Assembly: GCA_016789745.1 (NCBI GenBank)
Contig: JAEUQF010000138.1
Span: forward strand, 1-51,522
Direction of reading: 5' to 3'
Length of the DNA: 51,522 bases
DNA from: Bryobacterales bacterium
GTDB taxonomy: Bacteria > Acidobacteriota > Terriglobia > Bryobacterales > Bryobacteraceae
In this document: positions 8,096 through 16,696 of the stretch, piece by piece
Layout of the letters: each line of letters starts with the position of its first letter
Numbering within the stretch: the first letter of the stretch is position 1
Program-made: the position numbers and the translations under genes
The notes under the pieces: generated by a model
Databases searched by the model: none
What the model was told of the DNA's origin: nothing
Seen by the model: only the letters and a program-made list of their open reading frames with translations

Positions 8096-9099
8096 CGTTT
8101 CGGAAGCACGCTCTTGGGAAGGCGTAGGCCCATGGAACCGGCCGCAGTGATCACGTCATAGCGGGCCTGGGTGCCGATGAGCATGTGGGCCGCCCAGGCT
8201 TCCATCTTGTAATCGGCTACCAGCCAGTCCACCATGTCGGAGGTCGCCATACGGAAGGCGCGGTCCAGCGAACTGGCGAACTCCGGCTGGCTGGCGATTG
8301 CAACAATGGCGTCTGCGGTCTCCAGGCGCGGGCCCGGGAGCCGGACGCCCTTCTTCACTTCCACCGTAAACGTCACGTCCATGGATGTTTCCACGCCCGT
8401 GCCCAGGGTTTCGCCGTCACCCTGCAATGCATGTCCGTCCCCAATGAAGATAAGGCCGCCCGGGTGAAATACGGGCAGCATCACCGCGGAACCTTCGGTG
8501 ATGCGGTTGTAGTCCATGTTGCCGCCGTAGTTCCCGCTGATGCCGGAAGTGGGAGCGAAGACGCCGGGTGCAGCAACGCCGACGCAGCCGAGCATCGGGT
8601 CGGCGGGAAACTCCAGCGGGTGCACTCGGCTCTTCGGCTCATTCAAACGCACGGTCTTGCGGTTCAGGTCGATATCCCAGCGCACAATGTCGTCGCGGTT
8701 TGGATCGACGAGGCCCTTTTTGTAGGAGCCGGGATAGATGCCCTCCATGCTTTCCGGAGTGACGGCGTAGGTGCCCATGCGGTAGCGGGTGAAACCGTAA
8801 TTGCGGTTCATGCGAATGCGGCTGAAGCGGATGACCAGCGCGTCGCCCGGCGCCGCTCCTTCGACAAAGAACGGGCCCGTGAGCGGATTGCCGCGTTCGC
8901 CGCCGCGTTGACCATTCTGGCCATAGCCGCCGGCATCCTGCGTCTTGGTATTCACCGTGTCACCGGCTTTGATACGAGCCAGCACGGGGTGACGATGGTC
9001 AAAGGAGTTATAGAATTTGTCGGCCTGGATGGTGTGAGTTTCGGCAGGAAGGCAAACAGGCAGCAGGCAACAGGCAAGCACAGAGATGGCGTGGCGCAT
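8092..9099 (-). CDS. Exported acetamidase/formamidase family protein
   Basis: A 335-residue member of the FmdA/AmdA family, which hydrolyses small amides to ammonia and the acid. The signature [11 protein letters not shown] is intact, along with the flanking [12 protein letters not shown] and the upstream [13 protein letters not shown]. Unlike the cytoplasmic amidases, it starts with a signal peptide ([20 protein letters not shown]), so it acts outside the cytoplasm. The ATG has no well-spaced Shine-Dalgarno sequence but is preceded by TACTCT six bases upstream, consistent with a leaderless message. The gene converges on the chemotaxis gene with a 4-base overlap. The substrate is unknown. Confidence 0.88.
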   Translation of the reverse strand: MRHAISVLACCLLPVCLPAETHTIQADKFYNSFDHRHPVLARIKAGDTVNTKTQDAGGYGQNGQRGGERGNPLTGPFFVEGAAPGDALVIRFSRIRMNRNYGFTRYRMGTYAVTPESMEGIYPGSYKKGLVDPNRDDIVRWDIDLNRKTVRLNEPKSRVHPLEFPADPMLGCVGVAAPGVFAPTSGISGNYGGNMDYNRITEGSAVMLPVFHPGGLIFIGDGHALQGDGETLGTGVETSMDVTFTVEVKKGVRLPGPRLETADAIVAIASQPEFASSLDRAFRMATSDMVDWLVADYKMEAWAAHMLIGTQARYDVITAAGSMGLRLPKSVLPKR

Positions 9100-9105
9100 C
9101 TCCCA

Positions 9106-9111
9106 AGAGTA
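9106..9111 (-). promoter_or_regulatory. Candidate -10 box for the exported amidase gene
   Basis: TACTCT on the minus strand ends 6 bases before the ATG at 9099. GGGAG directly abuts the ATG and is too close for normal ribosome binding. Confidence 0.4.
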
Positions 9112-9143
9112 ATCGAACTGTGGCGGGACCGGGGTTGGGGCCC

Positions 9144-9818
9144 TCAGACTTGCATGGTGATGAGTTTGTGCTGGATGGCGAATTTCACCAGTCCGGCAAC
9201 GTCGTGTATATCCAGCTTCCGCATCAGGCTGGCGCGATAGGTGTCCACGGTTTTCGGGCTCAGCGCCAGACGCGCGGCGATCTCCTTGGCCCGTACGCCC
9301 TCCACCAACAGGCTGAAGACCTGGTGTTCGCGGGCGCTGAGCAGGTGCAAGGGATGCTCCTCGGCAGACTCGGCAGGCCGGATGGCACGCTGCAGGTCAA
9401 TGGTCGGCGACAGATAAAGGCCGCCCAGCAGCACCTGCCGGCAGGCTTCTTCCAGGTGCCGGTGGGAGGAGTTTTTGAGCACGAAGCCGCTGGCGCCGGA
9501 GCGCAGCGTTTCGATTACGGTTTGGCGATCGGCTCGCGTGGAGAGGGCGACAATGCGGGTGGCGAGACCGCTCTCGCGGGTGCGCCGGATGAGTTCCGGA
9601 GCCACCAGCCTGGGCAACTCCAGGTCGATCATGGCGATATCCGGCTCCAGGCTCTCAATGAGCCTCCAGGCTTCGTACCCGTCGCTGCAGGAACCGACTA
9701 CCCTGCAGCCCGCAAAGTTGGCACATAGCGATGCCAGCCCTTCACTCACCAAGGTGAGGTCGTCGGCAACCAGCAGACTGAATGCCGAGGGGGGACTGTT
9801 TCCGTTTTCTCCGAGCAT
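9144..9818 (-). CDS. NarL/LuxR-family response regulator (orphan)
   Basis: A 224-residue two-domain response regulator. The receiver domain (about 13-130) has the acidic pair D19-D20, phospho-acceptor D65 in MIDLELP, switch residue T94 in ALST and K115 in FVLKNS. A LuxR-type helix-turn-helix (about 155-215) follows: LSAREHQVFSLLVEG, AKEIAARLALSPKTVDTY, LMRKLDI. No histidine kinase is adjacent, so the partner is unknown. I prefer the ATG at 9818 (CTAGGT just upstream) over a TTG four codons earlier. A pair of palindromes at 9860-9884 lies 42-66 bases upstream of the start and may be the autoregulatory binding site. Confidence 0.92.
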   Translation of the reverse strand: MLGENGNSPPSAFSLLVADDLTLVSEGLASLCANFAGCRVVGSCSDGYEAWRLIESLEPDIAMIDLELPRLVAPELIRRTRESGLATRIVALSTRADRQTVIETLRSGASGFVLKNSSHRHLEEACRQVLLGGLYLSPTIDLQRAIRPAESAEEHPLHLLSAREHQVFSLLVEGVRAKEIAARLALSPKTVDTYRASLMRKLDIHDVAGLVKFAIQHKLITMQV

Positions 9819-9859
9819 ACCTAGTTTCAAGTAGTGCCCGCAGGATCGGAATAATCTCA

Positions 9860-9884
9860 GGGAATCTTCCCCGGTGTAGGGGAA
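9860..9884. promoter_or_regulatory. Nested palindromes upstream of the response regulator (candidate operator)
   Basis: The sequence reads GGGAA-TC-TTCCCC-GGTGTA-GGGGAA. It forms two adjoining palindromes sharing the middle arm: GGGAA/TTCCC with a 2-base spacer, and TTCCCC/GGGGAA with a 6-base spacer. Three alternating half-sites in front of a LuxR-type regulator suggest a binding site for that regulator. The same hairpin, read on the minus strand, also lies just past the stop of the giant repeat gene, so a role in transcript ending is the alternative; no T-run follows it. Confidence 0.5.
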
Positions 9885-9896
9885 CGCCTGCCCGCC

Positions 9897-12800
9897 CTAG
9901 AAATTGGCCGTCGCCGCCGCCGAGGTGCCGACGGCGTTGGTCAGTGTTACCGATACGGAAGTGATGGTGCCGCCACCGGCACTCGTCTGGATGTTGAACG
10001 GCAACGTCAGAGCGAAGGCGCTGCCGTGAGGCAGCGACGCCGCGCTCTGATACCAGGCTTGCATCGGCTGTGTCAGGTTAATGGTGAACTCATTGCCCTG
10101 AACGCTGCCGGAGGTCTGCAGGCGTACGGTGGCGCCAGTGACTTCCCTCGATGTGGCGAAGCCGACGACGATGATCTCGAAGCCCGCGGCCGTGCGATTC
10201 ACCCGCAGGCTGCTGATGACCGGCGCCGCGCGCGGGATGCGAATGATCTGGCTGGGCGCCGGGGTCGGCGTGACGTTGACGCCTCCGGCGGTCATCGAAG
10301 CCGTGATCGTGATGGTGCCCGCCACCGTGCCCACCTGAATACCCACCTGCGACGGCGTCAAAGACGGTTGCAGGCTGCCGGCGGGGATGGTGAAGGCGAC
10401 GCGGCGTCCGCCATTCGCAAATTGGATGGCCGGATCGTCAATCGTGCCATCGGGGGCGAACGTGAGCACCAGTTCGCCGTTAATAGGCACCGGGAACGGA
10501 CTCCCTAAACTGAGGCCGGGAATCACCTGCTGTCCTGCCTGAACCGTCGCCGGAACGTTCGTAATCGTCAACGGCGGTACGGGCGGCAGGCTGGCCTGAA
10601 CGGAAAGTTGCTGTTCGGTGGAGACGCCCGCCGCATCGGTGAGTTGCAGCTGGAAGGTGAAGGTGCCCGGAGCCGCCAAGCGGCCGGAGATGGCACCGCT
10701 TGCGGCGTCAATCGTCAAGCCGGAGGGCGCGCCGTTCAGCGTCCAGGTGTACGGCGGGGTGCCCCCGGTGGCGGTGGCCGCGAACTGGAAGTCCGTTCCG
10801 GCCGTGACGGCGGGAATCTGGGCGGCGCTGGTGATGCGCAGCAGCGCCGGCAGCACCCGAAGCGTGATCGCGGCCGAAGCCGTGAGGCCATTGACGTCGG
10901 TTACTTCGATTGTGGCACTGGAGTTCCCGGCAGCGGTGGGAGTGCCGGCAATACGACCGTTGCCCTCAATGGCGAGGCCGTCTGGCAACCTGCCCGCCAA
11001 TACCCGCCAAGTCAGCGGAACCGTGCCGCCGGTGGCCGTCATCTGGAAGGCGTAAGGCGTGGCGAGAGTGGCATTCGGCAGGGCGCCGGTGGTTTGGATG
11101 GTCAGCCCGGGCTGCACCGTGAGGGTCAGGTTGGCGCTGGTGGTAAGGCCATTGGCGTCGCGGACTTCCACCACCAGAGGGAAGCTTCCGGCATCGGCGG
11201 GCGTGCCGCTCAACTGGCCTGACGACGAGAGCGTGAGCCCGGCGGGTAAAGCGCTGGGCGAGGTCCAGCTATAAGGCGGCGTTCCTCCGGCCGCTTCGAA
11301 CGCGACGTTGTACGGGGCGCGCTGCACCGCCGGAGCCAGGCTGCTGGTGAGGATGCGCAGGTTCGCCGAGACTACCAGCGTGTAGTTGCGGTTGGCCTGG
11401 CGGTTCTGGCCGTCAGTGACCCGGATGGTGATCGGGTAAGAACCGGCTTGCGTCGGGGTCCCTTGCAGGGCGCCGGCAATGCCGTTCAGAATCAGCCCCG
11501 GAACGTTTCCCGATGCCAGTTGGAAGAAGTACGGCGCGGTGCCGCCGCTGGCCGTGAAGGTCTGACTGTAAGCCGTGCCTACGCCCGCGGAAGGCAGCGT
11601 GTCCGGCGCGATGGTTAACGGTACCGCGATGACCACCGTGAAAGCCCGCGGCACCGTGACGCCCAGCGAGTCGGTGACGCTGATGGTGACCGGGTACGAG
11701 CCGGGCGTCGTCGGCGTGCCGGCCAGCAACCCGGTGAAGGAATCAAGCGTCAGTCCCGGAATCGACCCATTCAACGCCCAGGTGTAGGGCGGTGTCCCGC
11801 CGCTGGCCGCCAGCAATTGCGAATACGGCGTCCCACCCAGCCCTTCCGGCAGCGTCGAGAGGATCCTTAGATTCGTGACAATCTCCAACAGCAGGAAGCG
11901 GTCGACAAACTGCCCGGCCGCATCCGTGACACGCAGGTTGACGTTGTAGGTACCGGGGGTGAGCGGACTGCCGGTGAGGAATCCGGTGGTGGGATTCAGG
12001 ATAAGTCCGGGGGGCAGGCTGCCAAAAGAGGACCAGGTGTAAGGACCGATGCCTCCGGTGGCGATCAGGGTTTCCTGGTACAGCGTCCCGGTGACGCCCT
12101 GACGCAAAGAAGTATTGACGATCGTCAACAGGCTACCGGTCAGCAGCGTGTAAGACCGCGAGGCGATCTGGTTAGCCGCATCACGCACCTGGATGACGAA
12201 ACTGTAGTTGGTAGCCGTCAGCGGCAGCACGCCGGAGAGCGCGCCAGAAACCGGGTCGAGCTGCAGACCAGGGGGCAGGCCATTAGGAGCAGACCATTGG
12301 TAGGGCAGAACCCCGCCCGAGGCGGTGAATACCGTCGAGTAGCTGTTGCCGGGCACGGCGGCGGGAACCGCATTGGTCAAAATCTGCAGGTTGGTGCCGA
12401 TGGTGAGGGTGAGCGTGGCGGACGCACTGGCCTCGCGGGAATCGCGCACCGTGATGCTGAGCGGGAACGAGCCAGGTTGCGTCGGCGTGCCGCTCAGAAC
12501 GCCCTCCGTGGACAGGGAAATGCCGGCCGGCAGAGCACTGCTGGTCGACCAGGAATACGGCTGCGTACCACCGGCCGCGGCGAGGCTGGTCTGGTAGGGG
12601 TTGTTCAAAGTGGCCCCAGGCAACGTGCTGGTGGTGATCTGCAGAACAGACTGCACCGCGAGCGTGAAGGTGCGGTTGGCGGTGGTGCCCGCCGTGTCGC
12701 GCACCTGCACCTGCAGCGAGTAGGTGCCAGCCTGGGTGGGCGTGCCGGACAGGATGCCCTGGTTATTGATCGACAGCCCCTGCGGCGCGCCAGACAGGAT

Positions 12801-15638
12801 GCTCCAGGAGTAGGGCGGAACGCCGCCGGCGGCGCTGATCTGGGTGGTGTACGCCGTGTTCAGGGTGGCGCCCGGCAGGCTGGTGGTGAGGATGTTGAGG
12901 ACGTTCTGCACCTGCAGGGTGAGCGTGCGAACGGCCTGCCGCTCCTGGTTATCCAAAACGCGGACCTGCAGAGTAAACGTGCCGGTCTGCGTCGGTGTGC
13001 CCGCCAGCAGACCCTGCGGATTCAAAGTGATGCCCGGAACCGAGCCTTCCAGCAGGCTCCAGGTGTAGGGCGTCTGGCCGCCGCTGGCCGCCAACTGCTG
13101 CGAGTAGGGCGCGTTCTGCGTAGCCACCGGCAGCGAAGTGGTGGTGATCTGCAGCGAGCCGGCCGCATTGATGGTGAGCCCCAGCGTGGCATTCGCGGTT
13201 ACGTTGGCCGCATCGCGGAGTTGCACCTGCAGGGAGTAGGTGCCGGCCTGGGTGGGCGTGCCGGTCAGGGCGCCGGTGGTGGCATTCAGAGTGAGACCCG
13301 GCGGCGGGTTCCCGGTCAGCGACCAGGCATACGGCGTCTGGCCGCCGGTGCCGTTCAAGGTCTGGTTGTAGGCAGTGCCCACCGTACCGGCCGGCAGCGA
13401 CGTGGTAGTGATCTGCGGGGTAGCGGAGGCCGGCACGATGGTCAGGGCCAGGGGCTTGGTGTCGGTGGCACCGCGCGAATCCCGAACCTGAACCGTAACG
13501 GTCGCCGCGCCGGCATTCTGCGGACGCCCGCTGAGGACACCGTTGGTGGCCAGCGTGAGACCGGCGGGCAGTGCCCCCACGGGGCTCCAGATATAGGGCG
13601 TTTCTCCACCGCTGGCCGTCAGCGTCTGCACGTAGTCGTTCCCAACCGTCGCATTCGGTAACGAGGATGTCGTGATGCGAACGCCGGCATTCACAGTGAA
13701 TGGAATATTCTTGGTGACCGAGCTTGCGCCTTCGCCGCCCGAATCCTCTACCCGCACACGAACCGTGTAGGACCCGGCCCGCGAAGGCGTCCCCGAGAAG
13801 AACCCGTTCAACAGCATGGTCATCCCGGGCGGCGGGTCGCCCACCAGCGAGAACCGGTAGGGCGGATATCCGCCTTCGGCAATCACGGCTTCGGCATAGT
13901 TGGCACCCTCGGTACCGGGCGAGAACGAGTTCGTCAGGATGCTGAGTTCCTGCCCGATGGGGATGGAGAACGTGCGGCTGTCGCTGGTGCCCGTCTGTTC
14001 GGTAACGCGGACGGTGAAGGTGTAGTTGCCGCCGGTGGTCGGCGTTCCGAGCACCGTTCCGGCAGAGCTAAGGCTCAGGCCTGGAGGCAGGCTTCCGCCA
14101 TTGACGATAAACGTGTAGGGGGCAATGCCGCCGGTCGCCGTGATCGGCTGCGAATAGGGCAGGCCTGCGGTACCACTTGGCAAACTGGTTGTGGTGATAA
14201 ACACCGAACCGCTGGGTGCCACCACCATGGCGAAGTTCCGGAAGGCTGCATTCCCAAGCAGATCCTGTACCTGCAGCACGAAGTTGAAGGTGCCGGGCGC
14301 AGTCGGTGTCCCCCCGATCAGGCCGCCCGCACTCAAATTGAGCCCCGGCGGCAAGGCAGAACCGGACGCCACCGAAAAGATATATTGGACGACGGTGGAC
14401 GGAACGGCGCCGGTGGCCTGGAGTTGCGTCGAGTAAGGCGTGCCGACCGTCCCGCCGGGCAACGGCGACGTGGTCACGAACGTCAACGGCCCGTCGATCA
14501 CCAGGGTGAACGCACGCGTGGCGCTGCCACCACCGGAACTCTGAACGCTGGCGATGAAGTTGAAGATCCCCTGCCGCGTCGGTACGCCGGCAATCGTGCC
14601 GTTGGGCTGTAGATTCACGCCTTGGGGGAGCACACCGGAGGCCAGACCGAAGGTATACGGTGTCGAGCCGCCGCTGGCCGCCAGAGTCTGGGAATACGGT
14701 GCGTTGTAGGTTCCGGAAGGAAGGGACGTCGTGGTGATGGAAAGCGCTGGATTAATCTGGATCGTCAGGAAGCCGGTGGCCGTGCTGCTGTTCGCATCCT
14801 GGACGCGGACCGAGACGTTGTAGATGCCGCTGGTGGTGGGGATGCCGGAGATCAAGCCGGAGGGGGCGATGGAGAGCCCCGGCGGCAGCGGCGCCGATTG
14901 CGGCGACAGAGAAAACGAGTAGGGCGTGGTTCCGCCCTGCGCCACCACGTTGTAAGAGTAGGAGATTCCAACGGTACCGTTCGGAGTGGAAGCGCTGGGC
15001 ACCGTGAGCGCCTGGGTGACCACAATGGAGTATCCGCGGGTTCCAAACGTGCCCACCGAGTCGCCGGCGCCGATAGCAAAATTGAAAGTGCCGGAGGAGT
15101 TAGGGATGCCGGAAATGACACCCGTGGTCTGTCCGATCCCCAGCCCGGGCGGCAAAGACCCGGTCACCACCTCGAAGTTATAGGGGGCGCCCACCCCACC
15201 CGTAGCCACTACCGTAGAGTTGTAGGTCGCGCCAATCGAAGTGTTGGGCAGCGACGTCGGCGAGAGATTGATGGGCGGCGGCTGATTGATTACCCAATCA
15301 ACGATATTCGACCCGGAACCCGGTACGGCGCAGTAGGGCGAATCCGCGCTGATTACTCGCACGGACTTAAGGTTGCCCTCCGTGATGGTGGCCGGACCGG
15401 GGATACTGGCCGTTATCAGCGTATCGCTCACCCACGTGCCGGGGAACGTGTCTCCACCAAACTGCACCGACGAAAAGATGCAGAAGTTGGTACCGGTGAT
15501 ATTGAGCGTAAACGCCTGACCGGCATAGACCGGTGTGGGCGTACTGCTCAGCGAGGTGATCTGCGGACTCTGGGCTAACGCAATGCCGGCCAGAAAAGGC
15601 ACCAGCAGGGCGCGGTACAGGCGGGACGAAGACAGCAA
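9897..15638 (-). CDS. Giant secreted protein with 18 putative-Ig (He_PIG-like) repeats
   Basis: A 1913-residue secreted protein filling 11% of the window. It has a signal peptide (about 1-22, ending in AGIALAQ) and an IPT/TIG-like domain (about 24-118). Eighteen repeats of roughly 85 residues follow (about 122-1680), and the last ~230 residues form a non-repetitive beta-rich region. Each repeat follows the putative-Ig pattern: a strand ITTTSLP, G..Y, an ASGG.PPY.W core, LPPGL, G.LSGTPT..G, V.V.D, and a final strand. There is no C-terminal sorting signal or membrane anchor. The start is a TTG with GAGGAG upstream, three bases after the stop of the preceding propeller gene. It is likely a surface or extracellular adhesive or polymer-binding protein; the ligand is unknown. 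Confidence 0.9.
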   Translation of the reverse strand: MLSSSRLYRALLVPFLAGIALAQSPQITSLSSTPTPVYAGQAFTLNITGTNFCIFSSVQFGGDTFPGTWVSDTLITASIPGPATITEGNLKSVRVISADSPYCAVPGSGSNIVDWVINQPPPINLSPTSLPNTSIGATYNSTVVATGGVGAPYNFEVVTGSLPPGLGIGQTTGVISGIPNSSGTFNFAIGAGDSVGTFGTRGYSIVVTQALTVPSASTPNGTVGISYSYNVVAQGGTTPYSFSLSPQSAPLPPGLSIAPSGLISGIPTTSGIYNVSVRVQDANSSTATGFLTIQINPALSITTTSLPSGTYNAPYSQTLAASGGSTPYTFGLASGVLPQGVNLQPNGTIAGVPTRQGIFNFIASVQSSGGGSATRAFTLVIDGPLTFVTTSPLPGGTVGTPYSTQLQATGAVPSTVVQYIFSVASGSALPPGLNLSAGGLIGGTPTAPGTFNFVLQVQDLLGNAAFRNFAMVVAPSGSVFITTTSLPSGTAGLPYSQPITATGGIAPYTFIVNGGSLPPGLSLSSAGTVLGTPTTGGNYTFTVRVTEQTGTSDSRTFSIPIGQELSILTNSFSPGTEGANYAEAVIAEGGYPPYRFSLVGDPPPGMTMLLNGFFSGTPSRAGSYTVRVRVEDSGGEGASSVTKNIPFTVNAGVRITTSSLPNATVGNDYVQTLTASGGETPYIWSPVGALPAGLTLATNGVLSGRPQNAGAATVTVQVRDSRGATDTKPLALTIVPASATPQITTTSLPAGTVGTAYNQTLNGTGGQTPYAWSLTGNPPPGLTLNATTGALTGTPTQAGTYSLQVQLRDAANVTANATLGLTINAAGSLQITTTSLPVATQNAPYSQQLAASGGQTPYTWSLLEGSVPGITLNPQGLLAGTPTQTGTFTLQVRVLDNQERQAVRTLTLQVQNVLNILTTSLPGATLNTAYTTQISAAGGVPPYSWSILSGAPQGLSINNQGILSGTPTQAGTYSLQVQVRDTAGTTANRTFTLAVQSVLQITTSTLPGATLNNPYQTSLAAAGGTQPYSWSTSSALPAGISLSTEGVLSGTPTQPGSFPLSITVRDSREASASATLTLTIGTNLQILTNAVPAAVPGNSYSTVFTASGGVLPYQWSAPNGLPPGLQLDPVSGALSGVLPLTATNYSFVIQVRDAANQIASRSYTLLTGSLLTIVNTSLRQGVTGTLYQETLIATGGIGPYTWSSFGSLPPGLILNPTTGFLTGSPLTPGTYNVNLRVTDAAGQFVDRFLLLEIVTNLRILSTLPEGLGGTPYSQLLAASGGTPPYTWALNGSIPGLTLDSFTGLLAGTPTTPGSYPVTISVTDSLGVTVPRAFTVVIAVPLTIAPDTLPSAGVGTAYSQTFTASGGTAPYFFQLASGNVPGLILNGIAGALQGTPTQAGSYPITIRVTDGQNRQANRNYTLVVSANLRILTSSLAPAVQRAPYNVAFEAAGGTPPYSWTSPSALPAGLTLSSSGQLSGTPADAGSFPLVVEVRDANGLTTSANLTLTVQPGLTIQTTGALPNATLATPYAFQMTATGGTVPLTWRVLAGRLPDGLAIEGNGRIAGTPTAAGNSSATIEVTDVNGLTASAAITLRVLPALLRITSAAQIPAVTAGTDFQFAATATGGTPPYTWTLNGAPSGLTIDAASGAISGRLAAPGTFTFQLQLTDAAGVSTEQQLSVQASLPPVPPLTITNVPATVQAGQQVIPGLSLGSPFPVPINGELVLTFAPDGTIDDPAIQFANGGRRVAFTIPAGSLQPSLTPSQVGIQVGTVAGTITITASMTAGGVNVTPTPAPSQIIRIPRAAPVISSLRVNRTAAGFEIIVVGFATSREVTGATVRLQTSGSVQGNEFTINLTQPMQAWYQSAASLPHGSAFALTLPFNIQTSAGGGTITSVSVTLTNAVGTSAAATANF
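10590..15275 (-). repeat. Coding tandem repeat: 18 diverged units of ~255-270 bp
   Basis: This is the DNA encoding the 18 Ig-like units of the giant secreted protein. Units share short conserved stretches, for example those encoding SGTPTQAGTY, but are diverged at the DNA level. They therefore look like old duplications rather than recent expansion. The middle units (about 12.4-13.4 kb) are the most alike. Confidence 0.8.
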
Positions 15639-15641
15639 ACG

Positions 15642-16610
15642 TTACTCCTCTACAGGATCGCTTGGGTCGGGCGGCACGAACAACGTACGCAGGCCCCCAT
15701 CATTGATTTCAACCAACCACAGCGCACTGCGGTCGTACTCATTCAGGCGAAAAAGAGCGCCGCGGCTCATCCGGACCAGTTTCTTCGGATCGCACGGGCA
15801 CTGCACGCTGCGGGAATCGCCAGACTCCAGATTCAGCGCCACGACACTCTGGTTCTCTTTGTCGATGAGCAGCATATTTTGTCCATCGATGGACGCAACC
15901 GCCCCGGAGGCCGCAATCGTGGACAACTGCTGCACGGTGGCGTTGTCCGCCAGGTCGCGAATCACAAAGACGCCATCTTCGGCCGCCAGCAACAGGTCGC
16001 GGCTGTTTTCCAGAAACGCCACGTCGGTGATCTTCGCTTCCTTGGGCGCCTTCCAACGGTTGCCGCCGGCGTCAAAGACACGCGCCTCGTTTGCATCCGG
16101 ATAGGCGGCGACCACCACACTGGCGTCGTCGGTCACCGCGATCCCTGCCGGCGCACCCTCCACGCTCAGATCCAACTCACGGGCAACGGATGGTTCCTTG
16201 TCCAGGTTTGCCAACACCACGATGCGATGCGGATCCTCGAAAAACAGAGCAGCGGCCGTAGCTCGAGGGCTTAGCACCAGCCGTTTTGCCCCAGCCGGAG
16301 CCTCCAGATTTCGGACCACCGGATCGATGCCGCGCAGATCCAATAGCACGGGCTGGCGCTCGTCGCGAGCCAGCACCAGCGCGAACTCCTGGCGGCTGGC
16401 GATGGCAGCGGCCTTCACTGGAAAATCGAGAGCGAGGGGCTTGCCGAGAACCGATGACCCCACTATGCCGAGAATCGGCCGGATGGACTCCTGATGACCG
16501 TCCCAAACCCAGCCCAACATCGGGCCGCGAATCGGCTCCTGGCCCCACGACGGAAGCACCAGGGCAGCCGATAGGACGACTCGGGTGATAACAAACTGTA
16601 CCCGGTTCAT
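15642..16610 (-). CDS. Secreted beta-propeller-like protein
   Basis: About 322 residues with a signal peptide (FVITRVVLSAALVLPSWGQ) followed by repeated four-strand units typical of WD40/YVTN-type propellers: AKRLVLSPRATAAALFFED, GIAVTDDASVVVAAY, ITDVAFLENSRDLLLAAEDG, VASIDGQNMLLIDKEN. The end is acidic (DPSDPVEE). No catalytic residues are evident, so binding or scaffolding is likely. The start is uncertain: ATG 16610 gives the cleanest signal peptide, while ATG 16625 and a start at 16667 are in frame. The giant Ig-repeat gene begins 3 bases after its stop, so the two form an operon and their products may act together at the cell surface. Confidence 0.8.
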   Translation of the reverse strand: MNRVQFVITRVVLSAALVLPSWGQEPIRGPMLGWVWDGHQESIRPILGIVGSSVLGKPLALDFPVKAAAIASRQEFALVLARDERQPVLLDLRGIDPVVRNLEAPAGAKRLVLSPRATAAALFFEDPHRIVVLANLDKEPSVARELDLSVEGAPAGIAVTDDASVVVAAYPDANEARVFDAGGNRWKAPKEAKITDVAFLENSRDLLLAAEDGVFVIRDLADNATVQQLSTIAASGAVASIDGQNMLLIDKENQSVVALNLESGDSRSVQCPCDPKKLVRMSRGALFRLNEYDRSALWLVEINDGGLRTLFVPPDPSDPVEE

Positions 16611-16680
16611 ATCCACCCGTATCATCGCCTTAAAACAAGGTGAGGTGCAAGCCAGAGATCTTCGCACCCAGCCTCCTGGC

Positions 16681-16686
16681 TACAAT
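16681..16686 (+). promoter_or_regulatory. Candidate -10 box for the S9 peptidase
   Basis: TACAAT ends 10 bases before the ATG at 16697. Transcription would start about 3 bases before the codon, giving an almost leaderless message. A GGAG at 16691-16694 is too close to the ATG to be a normal ribosome-binding site. Confidence 0.45.
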
Positions 16687-16696
16687 GACTGGAGCT

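Noticed and set aside
12297..13661. 454-codon plus-strand open frame rich in Gly and Arg
   Set aside because: It is the antisense shadow of the Ig-repeat gene, and its own apparent repeats just mirror those units.
10590..15275. Regular repeats considered as a CRISPR array or minisatellite
   Set aside because: Units are ~260 bp, coding and diverged, with no short identical repeats or spacers.
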